Assembly: GCA_963676865.2 (NCBI GenBank) | Contig: CAXXSS010000001.1 | Coordinates: forward strand, 124,001-188,000 | Source: JAAYUD01 sp963676865 | GTDB taxonomy: Bacteria > Bacteroidota > Bacteroidia > Bacteroidales > Bacteroidaceae | Direction of reading: 5' to 3' | Length of the DNA: 64,000 nucleotides | Shown: piece by piece, positions 28,102-37,957 of the stretch | Numbering within the stretch: the stretch's first letter is position 1 | Layout of the letters: every line of letters begins with the position of its first letter | Translations under genes and position numbers: made by a program | The notes under the pieces: model-generated | What the model saw: only the letters and a program-made list of their open reading frames with translations | What the model was told of the DNA's origin: nothing | Database searches by the model: none

Positions 28102-29172
28102 TTATTGATAAAATATATCTTGAGGGATTTTTAGACCAAGCGCTCTTCTTAAATATACAGATCCGAGATATAATCCCACTGGCATAATCGATAATGTCGT
28201 TACAATGTCCTTATCCCATAAAGAAAATACATGATTCCAACTGGGATCAATTGATTGATGGAAATTTATTACATCACTATTAGTAGCTTGATTCTGTAAT
28301 GAAATAAATTCTTCAAAAAATAATTTGATTTTAGGTAGATCATGTTGCAAGAAAAAATCATCAAATCTTCGTTTAGATGAAAATCTTAATCCGAAGTTAT
28401 TATTTGGACGTATATCTATTAGCGAAAGGATATTTTTCATACTACTTTGATCTATTGCATGCTTTTGGATAAGTCCATTAAATTGAGTAGTATTAATTCC
28501 TTTAGAAAAATAATATTCATATTCCTTAAATAGACTTAGTACAATTTTTTGAGTAATCTGTATCATTGGAACACCCATAACACATCCAGACTGTTTAAGA
28601 TACATTATATCTATATTGGATAATGAAGATATACCACTAGTGATATTAATTAATTTTTTTATAATCGCTGAATATTCATTAATGTTATTAGTCGGAATAC
28701 TTACCATTGAAAAGACAGTCAAGGCTAAAAACGATAAATTAGGAATAGAAAGCTTGGGTAATATTTCCCTTGCATCATCAATTATGAATTGTTTAGTACT
28801 CTTGGATTCAGCCTCCAACCTATCTAAAAGCATATTAATTAGATTTTCCCCTAATTCTTCATCTCCAGTTTCAATATATTTTTTATATATTTCATTTAGT
28901 ACCACCTGAATAGCCGGATCTTTGAATTTTGGAAATAGGTCTGCTCTTTCTAAATTAATCCTATCAATAGTTTTATCAGCAATCTCTTTAAATCTACTCT
29001 CGGCAGTTTTTAAAGCCTGATCAGTGTATAAAGATAATTCTTGTTTTATAACATTTCTACTTATTGCAAAAGCATCTTCAACACTAATGCCAATCTGAAT
29101 TTGATCACCGGCAATTTGATTGACCGTTGAGTCTTTCACTCCATCGATAGTTTGTTTCTTATCATTAATCAT
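28102..29172 (-). CDS. Unknown protein resembling the LPO_1073/Vpar_1526 family
   Basis: A 356-residue soluble protein. The N-terminus contains DSTVNQIAGDQIQIGIS (residues 14-30), a short polar-hydrophobic motif, then a helical domain (about 32-190) with many charged residues, and a C-terminal part ending in SVYLRRALGLKIPQDI. The overall pattern recalls the uncharacterised LPO_1073/Vpar_1526 family, but I rely on memory of that pattern. It starts inside the stop of the upstream small membrane protein (4-bp ATGA overlap), so the two are co-translated. The partner has the related motif NITQIGRDQNI. The function is unknown; a defence or signalling role is a guess from the accessory setting. Confidence 0.6.
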   Translation of the reverse strand: MINDKKQTIDGVKDSTVNQIAGDQIQIGISVEDAFAISRNVIKQELSLYTDQALKTAESRFKEIADKTIDRINLERADLFPKFKDPAIQVVLNEIYKKYIETGDEELGENLINMLLDRLEAESKSTKQFIIDDAREILPKLSIPNLSFLALTVFSMVSIPTNNINEYSAIIKKLINITSGISSLSNIDIMYLKQSGCVMGVPMIQITQKIVLSLFKEYEYYFSKGINTTQFNGLIQKHAIDQSSMKNILSLIDIRPNNNFGLRFSSKRRFDDFFLQHDLPKIKLFFEEFISLQNQATNSDVINFHQSIDPSWNHVFSLWDKDIVTTLSIMPVGLYLGSVYLRRALGLKIPQDIFYQ

Positions 29173-29357
29173 TTTTGTATATTTTGATCCCTTCCTATTT
29201 GAGTTATATTTGAATTGTCTACATTTTTCACATTCTGCCTAATTGAAGAAGTCGTTTGCCTTTTTATTAAGGCAAACAATCCACCAATAAAAGCAATAAT
29301 AATAGGAACAACCCAAACTGCATTATCTTTAATAAACTGAATAATACTTTCTACCAT
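29169..29357 (-). CDS. Small single-span membrane protein coupled to the downstream unknown gene
   Basis: A 62-residue protein with one membrane helix (about 12-32, AVWVVPIIIAFIGGLFALI), a basic cytoplasmic turn, and the tail NVDNSNITQIGRDQNIQK. That tail resembles the motif near the N-terminus of the next protein, suggesting the two ends assemble. The 4-bp overlap with 28102-29172 and a promoter 23 bp upstream make a two-gene unit. Confidence 0.65.
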   Translation of the reverse strand: MVESIIQFIKDNAVWVVPIIIAFIGGLFALIKRQTTSSIRQNVKNVDNSNITQIGRDQNIQK

Positions 29358-29379
29358 ATTCTATTATTTATATTTTCTA

Positions 29380-29387
29380 CAAATATA
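29380..29387 (-). promoter_or_regulatory. -7 promoter box for the two-gene unit 28102-29357
   Basis: The minus strand reads TATATTTG 23 bp before the small membrane protein start, in very AT-rich DNA. Confidence 0.45.
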
Positions 29388-29505
29388 ATATTTTTTTAAC
29401 TATATTTTTTATATAACGAGTTATTTTTTGATATTAAGAGGTATTTTTAACTAAAAACACCAAATTCCTTTCGAAAAACGGAGTTTTAGTATTTTTTTTT
29501 ATAAT

Positions 29506-30236
29506 TTATTCTGTTATCACATCAAACTCTACACTGTCAATCTTTTCATACGGATTTTTACTAACTACGTCTACCCTTTTATTTTTGATATGATTGGTAT
29601 ACCATAAAAAGCCCAAGAAACGTTTATATCTGATCGTAGCGCCAATATCAAGTGAGCTATGCAAACGGCTTCACCATCGAGTTTGTGTCCGCAAATAGTT
29701 CCTTTTAGAATGTACCATTTATCCCGAATATCAATACATTTCAAGGTATCATGGATTATACTATCTTTTGTACCTACCTTTCGGATTGCTATAGAATCCT
29801 TTAGTGTCGTATGAATCGGTACTATTGTAGTGTTCTTCACACTTACGATGGATTCGAGCTTTCTATTCTTAATTTTCAGACGGCTGATTATCTTGGCGTC
29901 TTCGGCTCTGTACTTTTTAAATTCGGACAGCTTCATTTGCAATTCGTTTGACGTAGCTGCGCTTAGTCCGTCTTTTGTCACATATTGTTTCGACTTCTGT
30001 ATGAGTACAGTTTCGTTATTCTTATACACGTTCCGTTCATACTTTAAAGTCTTAATTGATTTAGCCAGAGGATAACACCGGAGTAGCACGATAAACAGAA
30101 TCGCAATACCTGCATAAATTTTCGTCTTCAAAGAAGAGTTTAAGAAAAGGCTTTTTGCCTTTGAAAACAAGCCAACAAACAGGGCTTTCAAAACAGCGAC
30201 CAATTTAGCCGTATAAGATTTTAATTTTTCTTTCAT
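29506..30236 (-). pseudogene. Frameshifted prophage-type DUF6549-like (spanin-like) membrane protein
   Basis: From ATG 30236 the frame has a membrane helix (about 38-58), a coiled coil with VYKNNETVLIQKSKQYV, and KWYILKGTICGHKLDGEAV. One missing base near 29660 then ends the proper frame. The neighbouring frame continues as SSLDIGATIRYKRFLGFLWY and VDVVSKNPYEKIDSVEFDV to a stop at 29506, the expected C-terminus. Proteins of this kind lie after muramidases in Bacteroidales prophages. The start overlaps the end of the muramidase frame by 4 bp. Confidence 0.7.
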
Positions 30237-30797
30237 GATTTCATGTTTTTATATTTGTCATAAGCCATGGAAAGTGATTTATCATAAGGAGTACGTCTCA
30301 GTTTTATCGCCAGCTCCTTATATTTAGTTACCGTTATAAATAGATGCCACTTTATCCCAATCGTGAGCAATAAGGGTTTTCTTCAAATTATCATCGATAT
30401 TGATGAAGGTAACAAGTTGATGAATCTGTCTATCAAGTCCTTTCTTTGCATCGTTCCACATATCGTACCCTGATTTATAACCAAGACGTTTATAATGAAG
30501 TCCCATTATCTCACCTAGTCCGATACTTGTAGACTGCATTGCCGCATTCGGATTTTTTTTGAAGGCGTCATTAAATGCCTGCCATTCTTTTGATTGTACG
30601 TCAACCTTATTCAAAGACCATAATCCAAAAGGTACATAAGGCGCTTCACGTTTAAACCAAATTGGTTCGAACTGAATAAGTATTTTACCCGTTGTTTCAT
30701 CAAACCCCTTACTGCCTGTCTCAACATCTATAAAAGAAAGCAAAGCGGGAACTTCAAACCCACATTGCTTAGTCAGTTCAATTATCTTTCTGTCCAT
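30233..30797 (-). pseudogene. Frameshifted phage-type N-acetylmuramidase
   Basis: The frame from ATG 30797 encodes LTKQCGFEVPALLSFIDVET, GKILIQFEPIWFKR and STSIGLGEIMGLHYKRLGY, the pattern of phage N-acetylmuramidases (DUF3380 type) with catalytic Glu in VETGSKGF. It stops early at 30324, but the next frame supplies YKELAIKLRRTPYDKSLSMA and ends at 30233, the usual last helices. One base is missing near 30325. In an intact phage it would cut peptidoglycan at lysis. Confidence 0.75.
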
Positions 30798-31130
30798 CTT
30801 CTTTCCCTTTTATCAAATCGAAAATCTTATCGGCCTTATCCTGCCCGTAAGCGGTAGCAATGGCTTTCATCAATTCCACCGGATCGTGGGTATCACTTTG
30901 CCCATTGTGCATGTTTTCCCTTATCGATACGACTTCTATGACCGTTTCCGCAATCGCACAGAAAATGCACAGGATGGGCATTTCAATGAAGAAACTGAGA
31001 CAGCATCGATAAGGAACATGAGGAAGAAATACATCATGTAGTCTCTGTCCTTGCTTACCGTTTGCCTAAATCCGAATGAATTACGTGATGCAATCCAAGC
31101 AAATACATGAAATCTACCAATATATTATAA
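30778..31130 (-). pseudogene. Frameshifted holin-like small membrane protein of a prophage
   Basis: Two frames together make one protein. FAWIASRNSFGFRQTVSKDR plus YMMYFFLMFLIDAVSV is in one frame, then after one lost base near 30990 FFIEMPILCIFCAIAETVIE and KAIATAYGQDKADKIFDLIK are in the next. Its end overlaps the muramidase start by 20 bp. Position and two to three hydrophobic segments suggest the holin of the lysis cassette. No start is visible. Confidence 0.5.
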
Positions 31131-31148
31131 GTGATATTCCCTGTTTTA

Positions 31149-33242
31149 TTAATGTGCAGGATATAGAGGGCGAATATCAAGATTTCTTGTAGTGCAAGAT
31201 GCTGTTTTGCCAGTAGGGGTAATTTCTAGATTATCGAAATAAGGTGTACTTATTCGGTGCTGTTGCATTGGTGCCATCAGTCCTGCCATGCCACGTGGAT
31301 ACTGGCTGTTGGTGCAGCATACAACCTCTTTACCGTCTACATATCCGATAATATGATTACCTTCAAAACGAAGTTTTAGGTTGTGCCACTGACAGGCAGA
31401 TATACCATCAACTTTTTTACTTGCCATCATTCGTTCACCACCAACTTCGTTATCATTATTTGCTGTTATAAGAGTCTGTTGTTCAGCATCTCCTACAAGT
31501 TCTTTTTTATCCTGTTTTCCTCTGGTGATGACAAGACTACAGTTGCCTTTGTCGTCAAGCTTTACATAATATCCTTTTGCTGCGATACCATAACCCGATC
31601 CAACATCGCACAGACGTCCCATCAGTGCGACTTCGTCTTGTGGATTAAGATATACATCAGCACTTATCTGGTAGTCCGTCCAAGTTGAATCACCTATAAT
31701 AGTGTAATAATGCCATTCTGGTGCCCAACTATTGGTATGTTCACCCACAACCTGTCTCAGACACTGTCCCTTATGGTCTGGACGTTCTGTAAGTTCAAAA
31801 GCACCAATTAGGTCTGCTGTGTAATGAGGTAAGTATCCCCATTGCTCAGGATGGGTATATTCATCGAAATTGTCAGAATAGGGTATTGGAAATGGCTTCG
31901 CTTGTGGAATATCAGCAAATGAACCTTTCTGTTGACCCTTAACGGTAGATATGGAGTAAACACTATTCGGTTCAAGTGTCAACGTGTATTTTCCATTTTT
32001 AGGAGTAATATCGGTAAGTTGTACAAACTGTTCTTTTTCATTGCTTCGCCACACACATAAGTTTTTCTTTGACATACCTTTTGTGATTCTTACATTCACC
32101 AGTTGATTAGCTTTTGCATCTTTGGTTTCTAGGATAATACTATAGTCTCCTGTTGTAGGATTCTTCATAGTAACCATAGTTCCTCCATCACTAAGCATTT
32201 TACATCCTTCGTCAAGATATAGCCAACCCACTTCAGTGAACTGCCCGTAATGAGCATATCCCCACAAAGCTTCGCGTACTTCATAGTTACCACTCCATGG
32301 TTCACGGGCAAGTAACATTGCTGGGTCACAACTGTATGGCTCCAAGGGATAGACACTAGCTATATCATACCAGTTGACCTCTTTTGTGGCAGTACTGATT
32401 ATATAGTTTTTATTGAAGTTGTCTACAATACTTATAAGACAATCGTATCCTTTGCGATAAACATGTTCTTCTGTGTTCCATATAGGTTTACCCAGTCTTG
32501 TAGCCAACGCTTTCTGTTCAGGGGTAGCTTCTATTTCATTAAATGTATGGGCACTAATCACATCAACGGCATCAGCGAATGTTTTGTCATTTATCATTTC
32601 TTTCGTGAAGTCAAGTTTAGACTTCCCCCAATTGTCGAATGCATGGAGTTTTACATTGCTAAATCCTTTGTCATTCATAGTCTTACGCAACATAATCGCA
32701 AAGTCACGATTCCATCCTTTTTCGTTTCGACAGCCAATAGCATCCATTTCTAGTCCATAGACTTCACGCAGTCCGTGTAGCCATGATACATAATAATCAG
32801 CAGCATCTTGTGACCAGAAATTACCATTTCCCACCCACTGTGGTGCGCTCCATCCTGTTCCATCAAGAGATAGTTTTTGATTGCGCTGTTTTGCCTCGCG
32901 AAGTATCCACCAAGTGTATCCGCGCTGATAGTTATAGTCGCCCCGATAATGACTATGGCTTGGCATTGAACCCTGTGTGGAGTTGCCGTCTCCAGGAATT
33001 TCTACCAATAGTGCACTTACAGATGCACCAAACATTGGTTTGTAAACCAGATCCATAATCTCACTGCGCTGTTTTTCCGGATAATCTTTCAGCAATACAG
33101 ATGTGGCTCCTCCACCATTTACTATACCTATACCGTCAAAGCGCTTGCCCGCATTCTTACCACTGAGAGTAACCGTCTGTTGAGCTGATACACTTAATGT
33201 GCTAACGATCAATAGCAGACTAAAAAAGATAGATTTATTCAT
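31149..33242 (-). CDS. GH59 galactosylceramidase-like secreted glycoside hydrolase
   Basis: A 697-residue exported enzyme. The signal peptide (1-20) precedes FDGIGIVNGGGATSVLL, the usual start of GH59. The candidate acid/base is Glu174 in CRNEKGW and the nucleophile Glu258 in IWNTEEH, in the expected clan-A order. A C-terminal lectin-like beta-sandwich (about 480-680) contains WHNLKLRFEGNHIIGYVDG. The human homologue removes galactose from galactosylceramide. There is no SusC/D pair here, so it is an isolated enzyme, next to a dead prophage cassette, and may have arrived by transfer. Confidence 0.9.
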   Translation of the reverse strand: MNKSIFFSLLLIVSTLSVSAQQTVTLSGKNAGKRFDGIGIVNGGGATSVLLKDYPEKQRSEIMDLVYKPMFGASVSALLVEIPGDGNSTQGSMPSHSHYRGDYNYQRGYTWWILREAKQRNQKLSLDGTGWSAPQWVGNGNFWSQDAADYYVSWLHGLREVYGLEMDAIGCRNEKGWNRDFAIMLRKTMNDKGFSNVKLHAFDNWGKSKLDFTKEMINDKTFADAVDVISAHTFNEIEATPEQKALATRLGKPIWNTEEHVYRKGYDCLISIVDNFNKNYIISTATKEVNWYDIASVYPLEPYSCDPAMLLAREPWSGNYEVREALWGYAHYGQFTEVGWLYLDEGCKMLSDGGTMVTMKNPTTGDYSIILETKDAKANQLVNVRITKGMSKKNLCVWRSNEKEQFVQLTDITPKNGKYTLTLEPNSVYSISTVKGQQKGSFADIPQAKPFPIPYSDNFDEYTHPEQWGYLPHYTADLIGAFELTERPDHKGQCLRQVVGEHTNSWAPEWHYYTIIGDSTWTDYQISADVYLNPQDEVALMGRLCDVGSGYGIAAKGYYVKLDDKGNCSLVITRGKQDKKELVGDAEQQTLITANNDNEVGGERMMASKKVDGISACQWHNLKLRFEGNHIIGYVDGKEVVCCTNSQYPRGMAGLMAPMQQHRISTPYFDNLEITPTGKTASCTTRNLDIRPLYPAH

Positions 33243-33443
33243 TGCTATTTCTGTAAATCAAATATAGTTGTTATTTCAAATCTAGTACTCCGTCGGGTGT
33301 AATGACATTCTCAGAACTATATTGTTCTTTTACCTTAATTCCGGAGTGTTTTTGTTTATAAAAAGCGCAATCACCTGATAAACAAAAGTCTGCAAGCGAT
33401 TCGCTCTGTCAGATAAATTACTTATATTAGTATTCTGACATGA

Positions 33444-33451
33444 CAAAAGTA
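33444..33451 (-). promoter_or_regulatory. Candidate -7 box for the GH59 gene
   Basis: The minus strand reads TACTTTTG about 200 bp before the start; a closer TATATTTG at 33266-33259 is only 16 bp away. Confidence 0.35.
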
Positions 33452-33904
33452 GCAATAGAATCTGAAAATATCATCTCTTTCGGTGGAATTTTTTACGTGA
33501 TGGACGTTTTTCCCGTCTAGGGTTAGGAAACATGATAAATACGACCCTTGGCAAGAGAGGAGTGAAAAGGACTTTGACATTCAAAACAATGATTTTTGAG
33601 GGGACTCACCTCCCTTACTTGAGTTCGGGAATAAGAGATCAAGTATCCAATAAGCAGCTAGTATGAATTATTCAAGCTAATACAAAAAAGACTCTTTTCC
33701 CTACAAATATATTGTGCCCCCAATATTATAAATCAGAGTTTTTCTCACTACCTCTATTCCAATTATCTCACAACATGCTACTATATAATGATAAAAAATA
33801 AAAATAGCAGGTTATAAGAAACAGCGCCACTATCGTCACTTAGTTATTGTATTTACTATAGAATTAGTTTCGCTCTTGCCTTAGCATCAAAAAAAAAATC
33901 GATC
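33452..33904. other. Intergenic DNA without a gene
   Basis: No coding signal, RNA gene or clear hairpin is seen. A poly-A tract sits near 33889-33899, directly before the degenerate repeat array. Confidence 0.5.
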
Positions 33905-33980
33905 GTAAGTTACTGCTATAACTAACGTATGTTTCGTATGAGTTACCACGACAACTCCGTTAGTTATGGCAAAACTAGCA
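33905..33980. repeat. Degenerate repeat array, period about 20-22 bp (left copy)
   Basis: Units with the words AACTAACGTATGTT, GAGTTACCACGACAACT and CCGTTAGTTATGGCAAAACT recur at about 20 bp. The same vocabulary is found at 38224-38342 on the other side of the KaiC-like cassette. Confidence 0.55.
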
Positions 33981-34026
33981 TCTATATATGAATCTCAACA
34001 GGGCTCTTTGTATTAAAACATAACAC

Positions 34027-34494
34027 TTACTTAATTTCATTATTAGCCTGAGATTTGTATTCTGCAAGTTCTAATGCCTTATCAACATTTTCCTTCTTTT
34101 GAAAGAAGTAGACAGCATCTATACAACTTTTCAAATATGGAAAAGAGATAGTATCTTGTTTATCGTTTATGTATTCATAAATTTGAAGATTGTTTAAAAC
34201 TTGCCTTCTTCTTTTTTTCTCTATTCTTCCGTTATAATCGTAATCTTCATCAATGTAAGATCCTATATACAACGTTTGATTTTGTACCGTCTTTACAGCT
34301 TCGATAGTTACTTTTGAAATATAAGGTTCCCATGTACCATCACTATATCTATTTGGGATAAAATAGACCAAATCACCCACATTTAAAACTGTATCCTTTA
34401 GATTAATCTTTGAAACAAATTTGGAATTGTTTATTCCACAATTACAACCAACAATTGAAACACAAACTAATAAAATAACAAACATTTTTTTCAT
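34027..34494 (-). CDS. Small putative lipoprotein of unknown function
   Basis: A 155-residue protein with signal MKKMFVILLVCVSIVGCNC, a lipobox with Cys17 as the likely lipid site. The rest is mixed alpha/beta with a basic run, EKKRRRQVLNN, and no recognised family. It is on the same strand as the membrane protein and KaiC-like ATPase, 393 bp downstream of them, so co-transcription is possible but unproven. Confidence 0.6.
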   Translation of the reverse strand: MKKMFVILLVCVSIVGCNCGINNSKFVSKINLKDTVLNVGDLVYFIPNRYSDGTWEPYISKVTIEAVKTVQNQTLYIGSYIDEDYDYNGRIEKKRRRQVLNNLQIYEYINDKQDTISFPYLKSCIDAVYFFQKKENVDKALELAEYKSQANNEIK

Positions 34495-34887
34495 AACAAA
34501 TAGTATTAAGTTGTTTTAAATTTAAAAACAAATAAAATAATATATATCAGCGTATTAATCAGGTATAATTACAGACTTTTATAATTAGCTGAACAATAAT
34601 TTATGAGCTACTGCCAACTAAACTCACTAATAAACAGTGGCAAGTTATTAAGAATATATTAGAAATCAAAGCAAGGAAGCAAAAACATTATTTACAGAAT
34701 AGGGTAAACGCTATGATGTCCTAACAATTACATTATGCCAAATCATACTAAAAAGACTTACCCAACAAATTCAAAACAACAATTTCTTCTAAGTATTGAA
34801 ACGAGTTTATCGATCTCACAAGCCAATTAATTACTTTTAGTGAACACGAAAGAGATATATTTATAGATCTAAAATATTCACAACGCA
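34495..34887. other. Intergenic DNA, nothing recognised
   Basis: AT-rich sequence with no open frame or strong hairpin seen. Confidence 0.5.
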
Positions 34888-35865
34888 TCAAATCATGTCA
34901 TCTTTTTCTATTTCTTTTCCGTATATACGATGAAAACTTTTTAACATATCATTTGCTTCAGACATTGCATGCGCCTTGTTTATGAGAAAGAACAAAAAAC
35001 GATCTTTTTGAAGAATCCACATGATAACCAAATAAAAGAAAATTTTACCCATAAGAGCAAACAAATAGAAATATTTATTATCTTCCATCATTGGATATAT
35101 TAATTGTGATCCTGCGTATAAATAAAGGACCATTATAATTGATTGCGGAATATTGAGAAAACTAGTATTCAAACGCCCTAAAAAAGCCATGAATGATACG
35201 CAAGCAATCATTGCTATTATTTCTCTTACATATTTTTCCACCACTACATTAGCAGACAAAATGGAATATTGTTCAACACATATACAGCATGTCCCCAAAA
35301 AGATTATTATAATCATTCCTGCAATCATTTCTGTCCTCTTGTTATATTCAGAAGGGAATTTATTTATTTTTACTGTGGGAATAGTGATCACCATATACAT
35401 AAAAAATATCGCTATACTATTTGCCAAATTCATTATATCTTCAAATATGTTATCATTCACAAGAGGCATTTTAAATGCAAGATGTATAATCTTTTCTACA
35501 TACAAAATTAGCCAAATGCTCCATACTATTATTAATGAATAATAAAATTGCTTTATTGAAATATTCATTCTTCTAAAGAAAACATCAGCCCCATTTCTAA
35601 AGAAAACCCAATCAGATTCAAATTGACTAACCACATACTGAGAAAGCTGCAACTCATTTTTTTCACTATCATCAATAGTAATGTTATGTCTTATTATATA
35701 AAAAATGGTACAGCTTATTAATAATAAATTAGCTATATAAATGAACCAATTTAAAGATTTTAAAGGAATAGCAAATTGTATTAGTGTAGGAATTATAGGT
35801 ATAATTGCTATTAGTAAATCTAATCTTTGTTTTATTATCCAACTCTTAAAATTATCTGTTTTCAT
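34888..35865 (-). CDS. Polytopic membrane protein coupled to the KaiC-like ATPase
   Basis: A 325-residue inner-membrane protein with about eight hydrophobic spans, for example LDLLIAIIPIIPTLIQFAI (15-33), LNWFIYIANLLLISCTIFYI (38-57), FYYSLIIVWSIWLILYVE and MIAGMIIIIFLGTCCI. A polar segment between the second and third spans (about 60-105) probably faces the cytoplasm. I recognise no family. Its ATG lies inside the stop of the upstream ATPase gene (ATGA overlap), implying obligate co-expression and probably a complex. Confidence 0.65.
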   Translation of the reverse strand: MKTDNFKSWIIKQRLDLLIAIIPIIPTLIQFAIPLKSLNWFIYIANLLLISCTIFYIIRHNITIDDSEKNELQLSQYVVSQFESDWVFFRNGADVFFRRMNISIKQFYYSLIIVWSIWLILYVEKIIHLAFKMPLVNDNIFEDIMNLANSIAIFFMYMVITIPTVKINKFPSEYNKRTEMIAGMIIIIFLGTCCICVEQYSILSANVVVEKYVREIIAMIACVSFMAFLGRLNTSFLNIPQSIIMVLYLYAGSQLIYPMMEDNKYFYLFALMGKIFFYLVIMWILQKDRFLFFLINKAHAMSEANDMLKSFHRIYGKEIEKDDMI

Positions 35866-37916
35866 TTTTTAATATTTAACAATGTACTTATCATTTTATT
35901 TGTATCATTTTTAACCCAAAAATAGTCCATACTATTAACATAAATAGGATCAATTACATTCTTATTTATACCATATTTTTTCTCTCCCTTTTCTGTTCCG
36001 CAATGAAAGAGTTTATGCATATCTGATATTTTAATTATACCACCATATATATGGCTAGGGTCATTATATCCATAACAGCGTTCTACATAAATCTTAATAT
36101 TTTTATCTTTTCTTTCCATACAAATAACATTGTCGGCAAGAGCTCTCAGTTCTTGCGTTTTGCATGCGCTCTTATTACATATAATAATTACAAGATCGAT
36201 GTCATTCTCTTTACATATTGAAATTAGTGTTGTTAAAAACAAATCACTTTGTTTTAGTAAAGGAAAAGAATAATCAATCATTTGCAAATCGTCAATTATA
36301 ATACGTTTGATTTTCTTATTTCCCTTAGAGATTTCTAGTTGTAGAAGCAAATAATATATAAATTCATCAGGAGATATATTTCCCATGCGTATATTTTTAG
36401 GATGAATATATTGATAACAATCATAACAATTGCAAGTATTGCATTCTTCCGGTAAAATGCAATTCAATATTTTAAACTCTTTTCTCATCGCAGGACAATC
36501 CATATTACGACGAATTATTGATGAATCTTTTTCAAGAAGTATATATAGAGTATGTTCACCTCTGAAACATGCGCTAAAAATTCCTCCCGTTACTAAGTAT
36601 CGCTTATATGTATTAGGAGCTCCAATTATTGCAGTACACCTTCCAGAGTTGCTAGGTTTGACAAATATATCTTCTATTATATTGCCAATACATTCATCTT
36701 GATGATTATATTTATACAATTTTTTGAAACAATTCTGTTTTCTTTGTTTGTGATCTTTATATTCTTCTAGCCTTTCATTTAAAAAGTGTATTATTTTTTC
36801 AGAATCAACTTTATTTTCTATTTGTTTGTAATTTAGGTCTATATATTGCTGATAAGTTTCATCTAATATACTATAGTTAGATGCAAGTACTCCCATGGGC
36901 ATAAAACGCCTTCTTTGCATCAATAAATGCAAACTTGGATATATTTCTATTCCATAGTCTCTTTTTTTATATTGATGCCATGCTAAAGCTGTAGTTTGCA
37001 TAGTACTTTTACTTATATTTATTTGGTTAATAAGATATTCATTATTGCCAACTTCTTTGTATCGTAAACTGAAAACGAGATCGGGTTTTTCTCTTAATTC
37101 CTTTATTTTATCTTCATCATCCACAATATTTATAAGAACCTCAGGATAGGCACATAGATTTATTTTGCTAATTTCATCTTGATTTTCAACTAATATGCAT
37201 GGAATCAGTTTACCGTAATTTTCCAATATTGGCTGATCTATATCTTTGCCAAAAATTTTAATTGAGAATAATTCCTTATTCAAGAAATCTTTACTGTAGT
37301 CCTTATTATCGTTTTTATTATTTTCCTTATCACAAAATACAAAATCTAAAGGATTCTTTCTTTCCGCAATAATTAAATCTTCCTCTTCACAGGCATCACT
37401 ATTATTGAATTTGTACGGTGATGCCATTACTAAAGCATTTATTCTGCTATTATAAACAATTATTCCTTCTCCAATATAATGATCAATTTTATCACGTTCT
37501 ATCGAAAAGTTGCAATCTTCTTTTATATTAAAAAATCTATTTGTAAAATTATTATTTTTACAATTATCATCGCAGGCAATAATACGCCTTCTAATTTTAT
37601 TAATACATTTTAATATTACGTAATCCCAATACAAATCTTCTAAATTAAATGTATTCTTACATTCGCTAATAATATATGGAGATTTTAAATCAGACCTCCT
37701 ATTTCTTAAGGATTTTGTTATTCCTTGTAATAGCTGTACACCAAAAAGAGATTTGTTCATACCACTACCACCACATATTACAATTCTAAAAGTCGAACCC
37801 ATTTTTTTTTGTATTCCACCAAATAGAAGTTCATCTAGACCATAAATATCTGTAGAAAATTTTTCATACTTATATTCTTCTATCGAAGCTTTATCACACT
37901 CATTTTTTTCTTCCAT
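35862..37916 (-). CDS. Tandem KaiC-like (RecA-superfamily) ATPase with atypical P-loops
   Basis: A 684-residue protein with two KaiC-type halves. Half 1: FSTDIYGLDELLFGGI (20-35), then a P-loop-like GGSGMNKS (49-56) with Asn where Gly is expected, and near its end HQYKKRDYGIEIYPS (314-328), matching the KaiC-family strand pattern. Half 2: a degenerate loop G432-A-P-N-T-Y-K438-R, a Walker B-like KRIIIDDLQMID (537-548), and ERCYGYNDPSHIYGGII. Between them is a six-cysteine cluster (C474, C486, C492, C495, C497, C500) that may bind metal. The partner is a membrane protein (4-bp overlap). Function unknown. Confidence 0.7.
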   Translation of the reverse strand: MEEKNECDKASIEEYKYEKFSTDIYGLDELLFGGIQKKMGSTFRIVICGGSGMNKSLFGVQLLQGITKSLRNRRSDLKSPYIISECKNTFNLEDLYWDYVILKCINKIRRRIIACDDNCKNNNFTNRFFNIKEDCNFSIERDKIDHYIGEGIIVYNSRINALVMASPYKFNNSDACEEEDLIIAERKNPLDFVFCDKENNKNDNKDYSKDFLNKELFSIKIFGKDIDQPILENYGKLIPCILVENQDEISKINLCAYPEVLINIVDDEDKIKELREKPDLVFSLRYKEVGNNEYLINQINISKSTMQTTALAWHQYKKRDYGIEIYPSLHLLMQRRRFMPMGVLASNYSILDETYQQYIDLNYKQIENKVDSEKIIHFLNERLEEYKDHKQRKQNCFKKLYKYNHQDECIGNIIEDIFVKPSNSGRCTAIIGAPNTYKRYLVTGGIFSACFRGEHTLYILLEKDSSIIRRNMDCPAMRKEFKILNCILPEECNTCNCYDCYQYIHPKNIRMGNISPDEFIYYLLLQLEISKGNKKIKRIIIDDLQMIDYSFPLLKQSDLFLTTLISICKENDIDLVIIICNKSACKTQELRALADNVICMERKDKNIKIYVERCYGYNDPSHIYGGIIKISDMHKLFHCGTEKGEKKYGINKNVIDPIYVNSMDYFWVKNDTNKMISTLLNIKK

Positions 37917-37957
37917 TTTTATTGTTTTATATATTGATATTTATTAAAAAGGACTTT

